From Pseudomonadota bacterium (GTDB lineage Bacteria; Pseudomonadota; Alphaproteobacteria; Puniceispirillales; Marisalimonadaceae): a DNA stretch of 64,000 nt. The translations under genes were made by a program, and so were the position numbers. Each line of letters starts with the position of its first letter. Positions within the stretch are counted from its first letter, which is position 1. The stretch is taken from contig JAOESH010000001.1 of assembly GCA_028382005.1 (NCBI GenBank), positions 162,798 through 226,797 of the forward strand. Reading direction: 5' to 3'. Below, one piece after another: positions 7,569-16,044 of this stretch. The notes under the pieces are model-generated. The model saw only the letters and a list, made by a program, of their open reading frames with translations. It searched no databases and had not been told where the DNA came from.

Positions 7569-8228
7569 TTAATTTAGTTTTTTTAATATCTCCATACCAG
7601 CACTTATCCCTTCTGGATCAATGCCGTGCCCAAGGTTAGGCCTGGATAATGTTTGAACGTTAAATCCAATTTCATTTAAGAGATTTTTTGAATTTTCAAG
7701 TGACTGGAAGGGAACAACTTCGTCTTGTTTACCATGTACTAGTAACACTGGAGTATCTGCATATTTGTGTTTACCATTTATAATTTGTAATTTAGCTGCC
7801 TCAACATTCTCAGTTCTTAGTGCCCCAGAATAGCCTATTATTGCTCCAAATTGATGCTTATTAATTAATAAACATTGCATACTCATCATTGCACCTTGTG
7901 AAAAACCTATCAAGATTACGTCTTTAAATGTTAAATCAAGATTTTTTGCCTCTATATCAATTAAATTAAGCAACCTTTCACAAGCATTAATTGCACCCTT
8001 AGGTACTTCTTCAATAGGGAACCATTCTCTTCCTGATGGAGACATTGCACATGGACTTGGAGCGTCAGGTGAGATAAAGCTTGCATTAGGCATAGCCATA
8101 GAAAAAGGATTCGCCAGATCAATTAGATCCTTCCCATCAGCCCCATACCCATGAAGAAAAACGACTAAACTACTTGTTTTTCCACCTGCTGCAGGTTGAC
8201 GCCTATAAATATTACTTTCATTATTCAT
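7569..8228 (-). CDS. Alpha/beta hydrolase, phospholipase/carboxylesterase family
   Basis: A 219-residue cytoplasmic serine esterase. The order of motifs matches the family: oxyanion HGYGADG (about 26-32), nucleophile elbow GFSQG with Ser110, acid Asp169 in HGKQDEVVP, and His201 in LGHGID. There is no signal peptide. The ATG at 8228 has AGGG six bases upstream. Family members hydrolyse acyl esters or lysophospholipids, and the true substrate is unknown. It is divergent from moaA with a 158-base gap between them. Confidence 0.88.
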   Translation of the reverse strand: MNNESNIYRRQPAAGGKTSSLVVFLHGYGADGKDLIDLANPFSMAMPNASFISPDAPSPCAMSPSGREWFPIEEVPKGAINACERLLNLIDIEAKNLDLTFKDVILIGFSQGAMMSMQCLLINKHQFGAIIGYSGALRTENVEAAKLQIINGKHKYADTPVLLVHGKQDEVVPFQSLENSKNLLNEIGFNVQTLSRPNLGHGIDPEGISAGMEILKKLN

Positions 8229-8386
8229 TTCAAACCCTATATTTTATTTAATTGGAGACATACTACATAATATAAAGAAAAATTTGTTACTTAAATAAAA
8301 AAATAAGATTTTATCTTTATAATCAGGTATAATAAAAATATTAGGATAAAATTTTGTTAATTTTATAGAACTGCTTTGAAAATATC

Positions 8387-9391
8387 ATGGAAAATCAAAA
8401 TAAATTAATTGATCCATTTGGAAGAGATGTAAACTACTTAAGAGTTTCTGTAACTGATAGGTGCGACTTCAGGTGTACTTACTGCATGGCTGAAGACATG
8501 CAGTTCTTGCCTAAAAAAGATATTTTAAGTCTCGAAGAAATTGAAGAGATTTGTAGAGCTTTCATGAAACTTGGAACTAGAAAAATTAGACTTACAGGCG
8601 GTGAACCTTTAGTAAGAAAAGGAATAATGCAAGTTATCAACAATCTAGGCAAAGAAGTGGGCGGTGATTTAGACGAATTGACAATCACCACGAACGGAAG
8701 TCAATTAGAATCAAAAGCCGAAGAACTCTTTGAAGCTGGAATTAGAAGAATAAATGTTTCATTAGACCATTTAGACCCAATTAAATTTAAAGAAATTACT
8801 AGATGGGGTGATCTTGAAAAAGTAAAAAATGGATTGAAAAGAGCACGTGAAGTAGGTCTCAAGATAAAAATAAATACTGTTGCCATAAGTGAATTTAATC
8901 AAAATCATTTACCAGACATTCTTAAATGGTGCGGAGATGAAAACTTTGACATGACTATCATTGAGGTTATGCCTATGGGTGATATTGGAGGAGATACAAG
9001 ATATGGACAGTATTTACCTTTATCACAAGTTAGATCCGAACTAGAGAAACAATTTACCCTAGTTGATCTTCCAGAAAGAACTAGTGGACCGGCTAGGTAT
9101 GTATCGGTCAAAGAAACCAATAATAAACTTGGATTTATCACACCTTTAACTCATAATTTTTGTGAAAGTTGCAATAGAGTTAGGTTAACCTGCACTGGTG
9201 TTTTATATATGTGTTTAGGACAAGATGATAATGCAGATTTAAAAACTGTACTTAGAGAACAAGGGCGGGATGCACTTGAAGATGCAATAAGATCTGCAAT
9301 TGGAAGAAAGCCTAAAGGTCATGATTTTGAGATCTCACGACAATCATCTAATGTCTCTGTAAATAGGCACATGTCTCTAACTGGAGGCTAA
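8387..9391 (+). CDS. moaA: GTP 3',8-cyclase (molybdenum cofactor biosynthesis protein A)
   Basis: Radical SAM enzyme that, with MoaC, turns GTP into cyclic pyranopterin monophosphate, the first step of molybdopterin synthesis. The 334 residues carry the SAM cluster Cys26-x3-Cys30-x2-Cys33, GGEPLVRKG near 71-79, and the C-terminal GTP-binding cluster Cys259, Cys262 and Cys276. The chain ends in the conserved Gly-Gly tail (MSLTGG). It feeds cofactor to molybdenum enzymes such as the CO dehydrogenase in this window. No other moa genes are adjacent. Its end is four bases from the convergent MFS gene. Confidence 0.96.
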   Translation: MENQNKLIDPFGRDVNYLRVSVTDRCDFRCTYCMAEDMQFLPKKDILSLEEIEEICRAFMKLGTRKIRLTGGEPLVRKGIMQVINNLGKEVGGDLDELTITTNGSQLESKAEELFEAGIRRINVSLDHLDPIKFKEITRWGDLEKVKNGLKRAREVGLKIKINTVAISEFNQNHLPDILKWCGDENFDMTIIEVMPMGDIGGDTRYGQYLPLSQVRSELEKQFTLVDLPERTSGPARYVSVKETNNKLGFITPLTHNFCESCNRVRLTCTGVLYMCLGQDDNADLKTVLREQGRDALEDAIRSAIGRKPKGHDFEISRQSSNVSVNRHMSLTGG

Positions 9392-9395
9392 TCTC

Positions 9396-10568
9396 TTAAT
9401 TTAATTTTAGCTTTTGTGGCTTAATTGTTATTATACCAATGAAAATCAATATAATGGGAATGATAGTGTAGAACAGCATTATTTCCCAACCCAAGTTACT
9501 GTGAAGGTATCCTGCTAAAAAAGAACCCATTGCAACAAACACAAAAATAATGAAGTCAGTTACACCCTGAACCTTAGCTCTTTCTTCAGGTAATGCCGAT
9601 TTTGCAATTATATCACTTCCACCAACATAAAGAAAATTCCAACCTAAGCCACATAAGAATAAGGCTATCCAAAAATTTTGAACCGTCTCGCCTAAAATTC
9701 CGAAAAACACAGAAAAAGCATAGAGTATTATACCTGCAAGCATTACCTTTCTATTGCCAAAACGAGATATAATTGAACCTGTAAAAAACGATGGAGCAAA
9801 CATTGCAATTATATGCCACTGAATTACTGTAGAACTTGCACTATTTCCTAATTTACAAATATTAACTATTTGTAATGGTGTTGCTGTCATTATAAAGCTC
9901 ATAAGAGAATAACCAACTGCAGCAGCCAAAATAGCTATTATCAATGTCTGCTGCATTAAAATATCGCTCAAAGGTCTTAGTTTTTGCGCTCTTACTTCAG
10001 CCTTTTTAATTTTAATAAAAATTAATATTATAAAATTTAGAATTTGGATTAATGCTGCTAAAAGATACGTGGCAAGGTAAATATAGTCTGGCAGAAGATC
10101 AAAAGAGTATCTTGAAACTTCAGGACCAACAACTGCAGCAATAATACCACCTGCTAATACTAAAGAAATAGCTTTGCTTTTTTGATTATTCGAAACATTG
10201 TCAGCGGCTGCATATCGATAAAATTGCTGATTAGCTTGTGAAAATCCTAGTAAAATAGAACCTAGAATAAATAAAGAGAAACTTTTATCAACGATTGCAA
10301 AAGCTATCGTTAAGCATCCAAGGAAAGCTGCCATAGACCCTATCAAAAACATTGGCCTTCTGCCAAATTTACCCATTAATAACGAAACAGGTATGAGTGT
10401 TAATGCAATAGTCAAAAATTGAAGAGACAATGGAATAGTCGAATAAGATGGATTTGTGGCAAGCAAGGCTCCAACTAAACCTGTATTTATCATATTAATA
10501 CTTGTTGTAGTAATAGATAAACCTTGAGCAACTGAGAGAATTAATGTATTTCGCCTTTCTAATTCCAA
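9396..10568 (-). CDS. MFS transporter
   Basis: A 390-residue inner-membrane carrier with about 12 hydrophobic segments. The MFS loop 2-3 signature appears as GKFGRRPMFLIGS near residue 66. A related GSIISRFGNRKVMLAG follows the central loop. The middle loop (KIKKAEVRAQKLRPLSD) is basic and cytoplasmic. The start is a TTG with no strong ribosome site. No neighbour hints at the substrate, which I cannot assign. Confidence 0.85.
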   Translation of the reverse strand: MELERRNTLILSVAQGLSITTTSINMINTGLVGALLATNPSYSTIPLSLQFLTIALTLIPVSLLMGKFGRRPMFLIGSMAAFLGCLTIAFAIVDKSFSLFILGSILLGFSQANQQFYRYAAADNVSNNQKSKAISLVLAGGIIAAVVGPEVSRYSFDLLPDYIYLATYLLAALIQILNFIILIFIKIKKAEVRAQKLRPLSDILMQQTLIIAILAAAVGYSLMSFIMTATPLQIVNICKLGNSASSTVIQWHIIAMFAPSFFTGSIISRFGNRKVMLAGIILYAFSVFFGILGETVQNFWIALFLCGLGWNFLYVGGSDIIAKSALPEERAKVQGVTDFIIFVFVAMGSFLAGYLHSNLGWEIMLFYTIIPIILIFIGIITIKPQKLKLN

Positions 10569-10639
10569 CTACTTATTGTCTTTATTTAGAGATGATATTA
10601 ACGTCATGATACACTCATTCTTTTAAATAAATTTTGGAG

Positions 10640-11713
10640 ATGGATTTGAAACCGATTACTGCCCCTGGATCTAAAAATCTTATAACAGATGTTCTTGGAA
10701 TTCAAGTAGGTCATGCAGAAGATAATAAAATAGGAACAGGTGTAACTGTTATAATTGGTGACAACCCTTTCTCTGCAGCTGTAGATGTAAGAGGTGGGGG
10801 GCCAGGGACTAGAGAAACTGACATGCTTAGTTTAGAAAATTCAATTGGGCGTGCAGATGCAATAGTACTTTCAGGTGGTTCTGCGTATGGACTTGATGCA
10901 AGTTCAGAAATACAAGATTTATTACGACACGACGGTAAAGGATATCAATTAGGTAAAGCCATTATACCCTTAGTTCCAGCTGCCGTAATTTTTGATCTTA
11001 ACATTCATGACGATCCTCATGTGAATAAAATAGGAGAACGGTCACCGTGGAGGAATTTAGCAAATCAAGCTTACAAGTCTAGTGGTAATGATTTTCTTTT
11101 AGGGTCTTACGGTGCGGGTTGTGGAGCAACAACTGCAACTTTAAAAGGGGGACAAGGTTCATCATCATGGAAACAAAAATATTCTAATGGTCAAGAATAT
11201 ACTGTCGGAGCAATTGTAATTAATAATGCTGTAGGAAATCCTTTGCTTAATAAAGGTCCTTCTTTTCTTTCTGGATATTTAGAATTAAATGATGAATTTG
11301 GTGGGTATGGAGTTTCTGGTGAAAAATTTGATCATGTTATTCGATCAAAAAGATTACCTCATTCAATAGGAATAGCAGATACTTTCAACAATATTCCTAG
11401 TAACACAGTTATCGGAGTAGTTGCAACAGACGCACCTTTAAGTCGTTCGAATTTAAAACGATTAGCGATTATGGCTCATGATGGTATTGCAAAATCTCTA
11501 AGTCCCGCCCATACACCAATGGATGGAGACACCATTTTTTCTATTAGTACCAATCAAAATTGTAATCAATTAAGTTTAGACAATATAGATATTTTAGCAA
11601 TGGGATCAAGAATTAGTGATTGTGTTGCTAGAGCATGTAATAGAGCCGTATATGAAGCAGATTCAATAATTCAAACAAAGCCAGGTTGGAAGGAATTATT
11701 TAAAAATAAATAA
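10640..11713 (+). CDS. P1 family peptidase (DmpA/BapA-type aminopeptidase, self-cleaving)
   Basis: N-terminal nucleophile hydrolase related to L-aminopeptidase/D-esterase DmpA and beta-aminopeptidases. The family's opening is ITDVLGIQVGHA, followed by DVRGGGPGTRETD, VLSGGSAYGLDA and VVATDAPLSR. Self-cleavage should occur before the residue preceding VIGVVATDAPL. That residue is Thr here (about residue 256), where the characterised enzymes I recall have Ser. Three starts are possible: TTG 10634, ATG 10640 and TTG 10646. A GGAG at 10636-10639 abuts the ATG but sits an ideal six bases before TTG 10646, so the shortest form may be real. The biological substrate is unknown. Confidence 0.88.
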   Translation: MDLKPITAPGSKNLITDVLGIQVGHAEDNKIGTGVTVIIGDNPFSAAVDVRGGGPGTRETDMLSLENSIGRADAIVLSGGSAYGLDASSEIQDLLRHDGKGYQLGKAIIPLVPAAVIFDLNIHDDPHVNKIGERSPWRNLANQAYKSSGNDFLLGSYGAGCGATTATLKGGQGSSSWKQKYSNGQEYTVGAIVINNAVGNPLLNKGPSFLSGYLELNDEFGGYGVSGEKFDHVIRSKRLPHSIGIADTFNNIPSNTVIGVVATDAPLSRSNLKRLAIMAHDGIAKSLSPAHTPMDGDTIFSISTNQNCNQLSLDNIDILAMGSRISDCVARACNRAVYEADSIIQTKPGWKELFKNK

Positions 11714-11725
11714 TCTAATGATTAT

Positions 11726-12517
11726 TTAAGTTTTAGCATTTAATGCTTCAGCTTTTTTCTTCAACCGCAGATAGAAAATAGAGGCAAATGGCAAGCTAAT
11801 TATATAAACTAGAACGAGTATTATAAAACCTTTTATAGGGTTACTAATAATAGCATTACTAAGAAGTGCCAATACTATTAACATCGGTATAACGAACGAT
11901 TTTGGAATTTGAAATACTTTACCTGAAAACGTCGGTAAGTTGCTTACCATTGTTATTGAAATAAAAACTATCCAAAATCCAATAAAATCAGAAGATTTTA
12001 GCATATACTCGTTTAAATAACCTTCAATAGCTAGGGGGAAAAGCATTAGAAATGCAGCTGCTGGCGTTGGCACACCGTTAAAATAATTTTTTGCATAACT
12101 TGGTCTTTCTGATAACTCCGAATTGAACCTAGCCAACCTTAGAGCAGAGCAAATTACGTAAAGGACAATTACAATCCAAAAAATATTTTCTTGTGGCTTA
12201 TCCATCCATAAATATACAGCAAAAGCTGGTACTGCTCCAAAAACTACAAAATCAGAAAGTGAGTCAAGGTGCATCCCAAATTCACTTGTAGATTTTAGCA
12301 ATCTAGCGACCCTTCCGTCTAACATATCAAATACCGATGCTATTATAATCATTATTATAACATTGTCCCAATTACTAAAAAGTGCTTGGTACATTGCTTG
12401 CAAACCAAAAATAAGAGCGCATATAGTAAGAAAATTTGGAAGCATCCAAACAACTGAAAAACGCCTTGGTCTTGATTGGAAAGCTTTTTTAGCTAACTTT
12501 ATGCCACTATTTTTCAT
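11726..12517 (-). CDS. pssA: CDP-diacylglycerol--serine O-phosphatidyltransferase
   Basis: Integral-membrane enzyme that makes phosphatidylserine from CDP-diacylglycerol and serine. The 263 residues include the CDP-alcohol phosphatidyltransferase motif Asp64-x2-Asp67-Gly-x2-Ala-Arg-x8-Gly-x3-Asp85-x3-Asp89, complete in DMLDGRVAR...GMHLDSLSD. About eight membrane segments follow. Its start overlaps the end of psd by 11 bases, so the two steps to phosphatidylethanolamine are translationally linked. It ends 13 bases from the convergent P1 peptidase gene. Confidence 0.95.
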   Translation of the reverse strand: MKNSGIKLAKKAFQSRPRRFSVVWMLPNFLTICALIFGLQAMYQALFSNWDNVIIMIIIASVFDMLDGRVARLLKSTSEFGMHLDSLSDFVVFGAVPAFAVYLWMDKPQENIFWIVIVLYVICSALRLARFNSELSERPSYAKNYFNGVPTPAAAFLMLFPLAIEGYLNEYMLKSSDFIGFWIVFISITMVSNLPTFSGKVFQIPKSFVIPMLIVLALLSNAIISNPIKGFIILVLVYIISLPFASIFYLRLKKKAEALNAKT

Positions 12518-13232
12518 CTAAATTATCTTTCACAGATTTAGAACTCTTAGTAAAGTCACCTATTATAGTCTCTCCAGCTATCATTTTTTGTCCCTTGAGC
12601 ACCATAACAGACACATCTGATGGAAAATAAACATCGACCCTACTTCCAAATCTAATTAAACCAAAAACTTCCCCCACTTTCAACGAAGAACCTATATCTA
12701 CATCACAAATTATTCTTCTTGCAACCAAACCTGCAATTTGAACAAAAGCTATTTTCTTACCTTTGTCAGTGTCCATTCCAAGAATAAGTCTTTCATTCTT
12801 CGAAGAAGCTTTATCAAGGCTAGCATTAAAAAAAGAACCTGGTATGTAGTTTTTGTAAAAGATTTTGCCTGACATTGGTGATCTATTTACATGCACATCA
12901 AATACATTCATAAAAATACAAACTCTAGTCCAATCTCCAACAGGCAAACCAATATCTTCTTCTGGAGTTATCTGTGAAATTTCTATAACCCTTCCGTCAG
13001 CGGGTGAAATAATGAGATTGTTTTTATTTATACCTGATAATATTGGTGTAACACGGACTGGGTTTCTGAAAAAATAAACACACCACAGAGTAAGCACTAA
13101 ACCAAAGAAATATAGAGGGCTCCAAAACCAACCTATTAAAAGTGTAAAAATTGCAAAAATAGCAATAAATGGTATTCCAGCAGGATGAATTGGAACTAGC
13201 ATAGATGTTTTAATAGAATCAATTATAGTCAT
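12507..13232 (-). CDS. psd: Phosphatidylserine decarboxylase proenzyme
   Basis: Converts phosphatidylserine to phosphatidylethanolamine with a pyruvoyl cofactor made by self-cleavage. The 241-residue short form is the archaeal/alphaproteobacterial type. Two membrane segments cover about 15-55, then the ISPADGRV motif near 75-82, the NVFDVHVNR stretch near 109-117, and the cleavage site Gly196-Ser197 in RFGSRVDV. An AGGA ribosome site lies seven bases before the ATG at 13232. It is the first gene of psd-pssA. Confidence 0.95.
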   Translation of the reverse strand: MTIIDSIKTSMLVPIHPAGIPFIAIFAIFTLLIGWFWSPLYFFGLVLTLWCVYFFRNPVRVTPILSGINKNNLIISPADGRVIEISQITPEEDIGLPVGDWTRVCIFMNVFDVHVNRSPMSGKIFYKNYIPGSFFNASLDKASSKNERLILGMDTDKGKKIAFVQIAGLVARRIICDVDIGSSLKVGEVFGLIRFGSRVDVYFPSDVSVMVLKGQKMIAGETIIGDFTKSSKSVKDNLDEK

Positions 13233-13368
13233 TTTGGTTTCCTAACTAATTTATATTGAGCTATAGCAATACTTTGGATATAATAATATTATTTTATAAA
13301 GTACAATTATATACAATAGTAATTTATTAAACAATAAGATAAGTATTCAATTTTTTTAGGGGATTATT

Positions 13369-13656
13369 GTGAATAAAATTAAAGAAAATAAATTAAACGC
13401 TATAAAATCTGATATTTTAGAAATTAAAGACTTTGTTATATCTAATAGCATTAATAAAACAAATGAAATTACAAGCGATAATCATCTTGATGACAAAACA
13501 GATGATACAATTACATTGACAAAAATAGTAGATATTCAAAACAATAGTTCAAATCCAACAGTCTTAGACATTATTAAACAAGATCTAGATTTATTAAAAT
13601 CAACATTAATTGAACATGAGAAAATTCTTAAAGAGATATTACTTAAAATTAAATAA
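13369..13656 (+). CDS. Uncharacterised 95-residue protein with a repeated helix motif
   Basis: Not recognised. It starts at a GTG preceded by AGGGGAT, a good ribosome site. The protein is hydrophilic with no signal peptide or membrane segment. The two ends look alike: L-x2-I-K-x-D-I-L-E-I-K-x3-I near residues 9-24 and L-x2-I-K-x-D-L-x2-L-K-x3-I near 66-81. The second runs on as a heptad-like helix to the end. The middle is low-complexity and rich in Asn, Asp and Thr. This suggests two amphipathic helices from an internal duplication, perhaps self-associating. It is the first of three unfamiliar plus-strand genes between psd and bioY. Confidence 0.65.
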   Translation: MNKIKENKLNAIKSDILEIKDFVISNSINKTNEITSDNHLDDKTDDTITLTKIVDIQNNSSNPTVLDIIKQDLDLLKSTLIEHEKILKEILLKIK

Positions 13657-13799
13657 CATTCTGATTATATGATAGTATTTTTTCTGTTAGATATTTATTG
13701 TAAAACTTGTTAAATAGACATCTATTATTAAAAAACATGTATCTTTTTTAGTTGTGTGTTATATATTATGTGCTAGTTATTAAGTGAGTGGAGGTTTAG

Positions 13800-14969
13800 A
13801 TGCGTTTTTTAAAAGATAATTTTTTGCTTTTAACACTATGTGTTTTAGCAAGTATAACAACGCTTGATTCCAAGAATGCTTTTGCTGGCGGCGACCCAGC
13901 AATTAAAGATAAAAAAGTTAAAAATAATATTACACAACATGATCACAGTAAAACTTATGTTGGTAAACAAAAGAATTTATCTTCAAAATCAAATCAGAGC
14001 TCTGATGTAACAAAATCAAATTCAAAAGTAGATAAGAAATCTAATAATGACGATAATTCTGAAACAGCCGGGTTCGCTGCAATAGAAGATGTGCCATTAA
14101 TAATTGATTTGTCATCAGTGACAGACTCAGACGGAATGGGATCGGTAAGCGTACAATGGCAAATATCATCAGATAATAAAAAATGGACAAATATTAGCGG
14201 AGCTACAAATCAATCATTTACACCTAGAGAAATTCATGTAGCTAGTAGATTGAGAGTTGTTATTTCTTATGTTGATGGTCAAGGAAATTTAGAACCTTTA
14301 ACAAGCCCCCCGTCTACCCCAGTAAGAAACGTAAACGATAAACCTACGGGTTCAGCAAGGCTTATTGGATCTTCTGTTGAAGACAGTGCGCTTGTCGTTG
14401 ACACGTCTAGTATTGCTGATGAAGATGGAATTGGTGGTTTTGACATTACATGGCAAAGATCATCATCAAAATCCTCATGGGAAGCTTATCCTACTGACCA
14501 GAATGAAGTTCTTAGGTTAACACAAAATCAAGTCGGTTATTCTTACAGGGCTGTTGTTTCATACATAGATTCTCATGGCACAAGAGAGGTTTTATACACT
14601 AGTCCTTCTGAAACAATCGATAACTTAGATGATCCTGTCCAAGGTGAAGTTACTATAATTGGAGAACCTAAAGAAGGTATAACGCTAAGAGCTCTGTCTA
14701 ATTCTCTATCGGATGAAGATGGAATAGCATCTATTTCTATAAGTTGGGAGACATCAAAAGACGGCCGTAATTGGGTTGGTTTAAATAGCTTGAGTGGACC
14801 AGTTCTTGCCTTAGGTCAGCCACTTGTCGGATCTCAAATAAGAGCTAGAGTTGCTGTTGTTGATAATTTTGGAATAGAAACTAATCTATTCAGTCAGGCA
14901 ACCAGAACAGTTGAAAATGTTAACAACAAACCATCAGGTAGAATAGTTATTAGAAGAGTTGGTCAATAA
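13800..14969 (+). CDS. Secreted protein with three ~97-residue Ig-like/cadherin-like repeats
   Basis: A 389-residue exported protein. The signal peptide covers about 1-29, ending AFAGG. A Lys/Ser/Asn-rich linker covers about 33-88. Three tandem repeats follow at 91-184, 185-282 and 283-380. Each has (D/E)DG-x4-h-x-W-x2-S near its first third and ends N-(V/L)-(N/D)-(N/D)-(K/D)-P-x-x-G. These repeats resemble units of large bacterial surface adhesins, but here there are only three and no anchor or export domain. The last nine residues look like the start of a fourth repeat, so the protein may be a shortened descendant. A strong GGAGG lies six bases before the ATG. Confidence 0.75.
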   Translation: MRFLKDNFLLLTLCVLASITTLDSKNAFAGGDPAIKDKKVKNNITQHDHSKTYVGKQKNLSSKSNQSSDVTKSNSKVDKKSNNDDNSETAGFAAIEDVPLIIDLSSVTDSDGMGSVSVQWQISSDNKKWTNISGATNQSFTPREIHVASRLRVVISYVDGQGNLEPLTSPPSTPVRNVNDKPTGSARLIGSSVEDSALVVDTSSIADEDGIGGFDITWQRSSSKSSWEAYPTDQNEVLRLTQNQVGYSYRAVVSYIDSHGTREVLYTSPSETIDNLDDPVQGEVTIIGEPKEGITLRALSNSLSDEDGIASISISWETSKDGRNWVGLNSLSGPVLALGQPLVGSQIRARVAVVDNFGIETNLFSQATRTVENVNNKPSGRIVIRRVGQ

Positions 14970-15055
14970 TATTTTAATATTTCGTGTTATAGATACTGTT
15001 ACATTATATCTAAATTAATACTTAATTTTTATTATTATTTAATGGAGTGTGTTTA

Positions 15056-15331
15056 ATGAAAAAGAAGTCTAATTTTGATAATTCAGCGTCAAATATTATT
15101 TCATTTAAAGAATTCAAGAAAAATCAAAATAAAACAGTTACATCTACAATAGCGGTAATATTAGCTATTAAAATAGAGCACCCTAAAGACAGCACTCCCG
15201 AGGATTTTTTTATTAACCAGATTGATTCTTATGACAATATAGAAGTTTTGGCTTTTGAGGATGCTTTAGAAAATGAAAGTATTGGACTAACAACTAAAGA
15301 CGCTCAAAACGAAGCTTCAAATGACGATTAA
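15056..15331 (+). CDS. Uncharacterised 91-residue acidic protein
   Basis: Not recognised. I chose the ATG at 15056 because GGAG lies eight bases upstream. A GTG three codons earlier would overlap that site. The N-terminal third is basic and polar (MKKKSNFDNS...FKEFKKNQNK). A short hydrophobic strand TSTIAVILAIKI is at about 30-41. The C-terminal half is acidic, ending NEASNDD. No signal peptide is clear, and the hydrophobic strand is too short for a confident membrane helix. It follows the repeat protein by 86 bases on the same strand and may belong to the same unit. Confidence 0.6.
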   Translation: MKKKSNFDNSASNIISFKEFKKNQNKTVTSTIAVILAIKIEHPKDSTPEDFFINQIDSYDNIEVLAFEDALENESIGLTTKDAQNEASNDD

Positions 15332-15349
15332 TTTTATTATCAAGTTTTC

Positions 15350-15943
15350 TTATTTATAATTTTTAGTGAGTTTCCAAATTTGAGGCAGCAAAATTGAAGC
15401 AAGTATTAACTTATAAAAATCACCTATAATAAATGGTTGTAAACCTTTTAGAATAGCAAAATCGAATCCTTTAATTATACTTAGCTGAAAAATTCCAAAA
15501 AAATAAATTATCAACATACCTAACATCATTGCAAAAACTGATTTAAACAATTTTTTTCCCCATCCTCTATCAGCTAACTCACCAACAACTAAAGAAGCTA
15601 TAAGAAAACCAAAGAGAAACCCGCCTGTTGGACCAATTAAATAAAGTAATCCCCCGCCATAAGCAAATACTGGCAATCCAACCATTCCTTGAAATAAATA
15701 AAAACTAACTGATGCAACTGCTATATTTCTACCGCATAACATAGCAATCATTAATATAGCTAAAGGCTGTAAAGTCATAGGTACGGGATACAGATCAACT
15801 TTTATTTTAGCTGACAAGACTAATATAAGACTACAACATAAAATCGTAAATACTTTAGTAATAAATGAAAAACTATTTTCGTTTTTACCTTTTAGGATAA
15901 AACACTCAATCCAAGTAGAAGTAAAAATTCTGTCATTACTCAT
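15350..15943 (-). CDS. bioY: Biotin transporter BioY (ECF S-component)
   Basis: Substrate-binding membrane subunit for biotin uptake. The 197 residues form about six membrane segments. Recognisable BioY parts are PMTLQPLAILM near residue 59, the GLPVFA stretch, and GPTGGFLFGF near 105-114. No bioMN energising genes are adjacent, which is common for alphaproteobacterial BioY. Biotin would serve the propionyl-CoA carboxylase encoded near 37-40 kb. No clear BioR box was found in the 101-base gap to the divergent xdhC-like gene. Confidence 0.92.
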   Translation of the reverse strand: MSNDRIFTSTWIECFILKGKNENSFSFITKVFTILCCSLILVLSAKIKVDLYPVPMTLQPLAILMIAMLCGRNIAVASVSFYLFQGMVGLPVFAYGGGLLYLIGPTGGFLFGFLIASLVVGELADRGWGKKLFKSVFAMMLGMLIIYFFGIFQLSIIKGFDFAILKGLQPFIIGDFYKLILASILLPQIWKLTKNYK

Positions 15944-16044
15944 AATTAAAATCCTTTGATTCTATTAATTTAAATATTAGTATTTATTATGAATTTATAA
16001 CATAAATTGTTATTTTATAAAATTATATTTTACAGGGCCCTATT

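Noticed and set aside
8479-9141. Three antisense frames over moaA
   Set aside because: The moaA frame carries all catalytic motifs. The opposite frames are composition artefacts.
14970-15055. Possible frameshift continuing the repeat protein beyond its stop
   Set aside because: No frame after the stop encodes repeat-like residues (W, DG or NVND pattern).
15944-16044. BioR-like site in the bioY/xdhC gap
   Set aside because: TTATGAATTTATAA only loosely resembles the TTATNNATAA box I remember, so it is not called.
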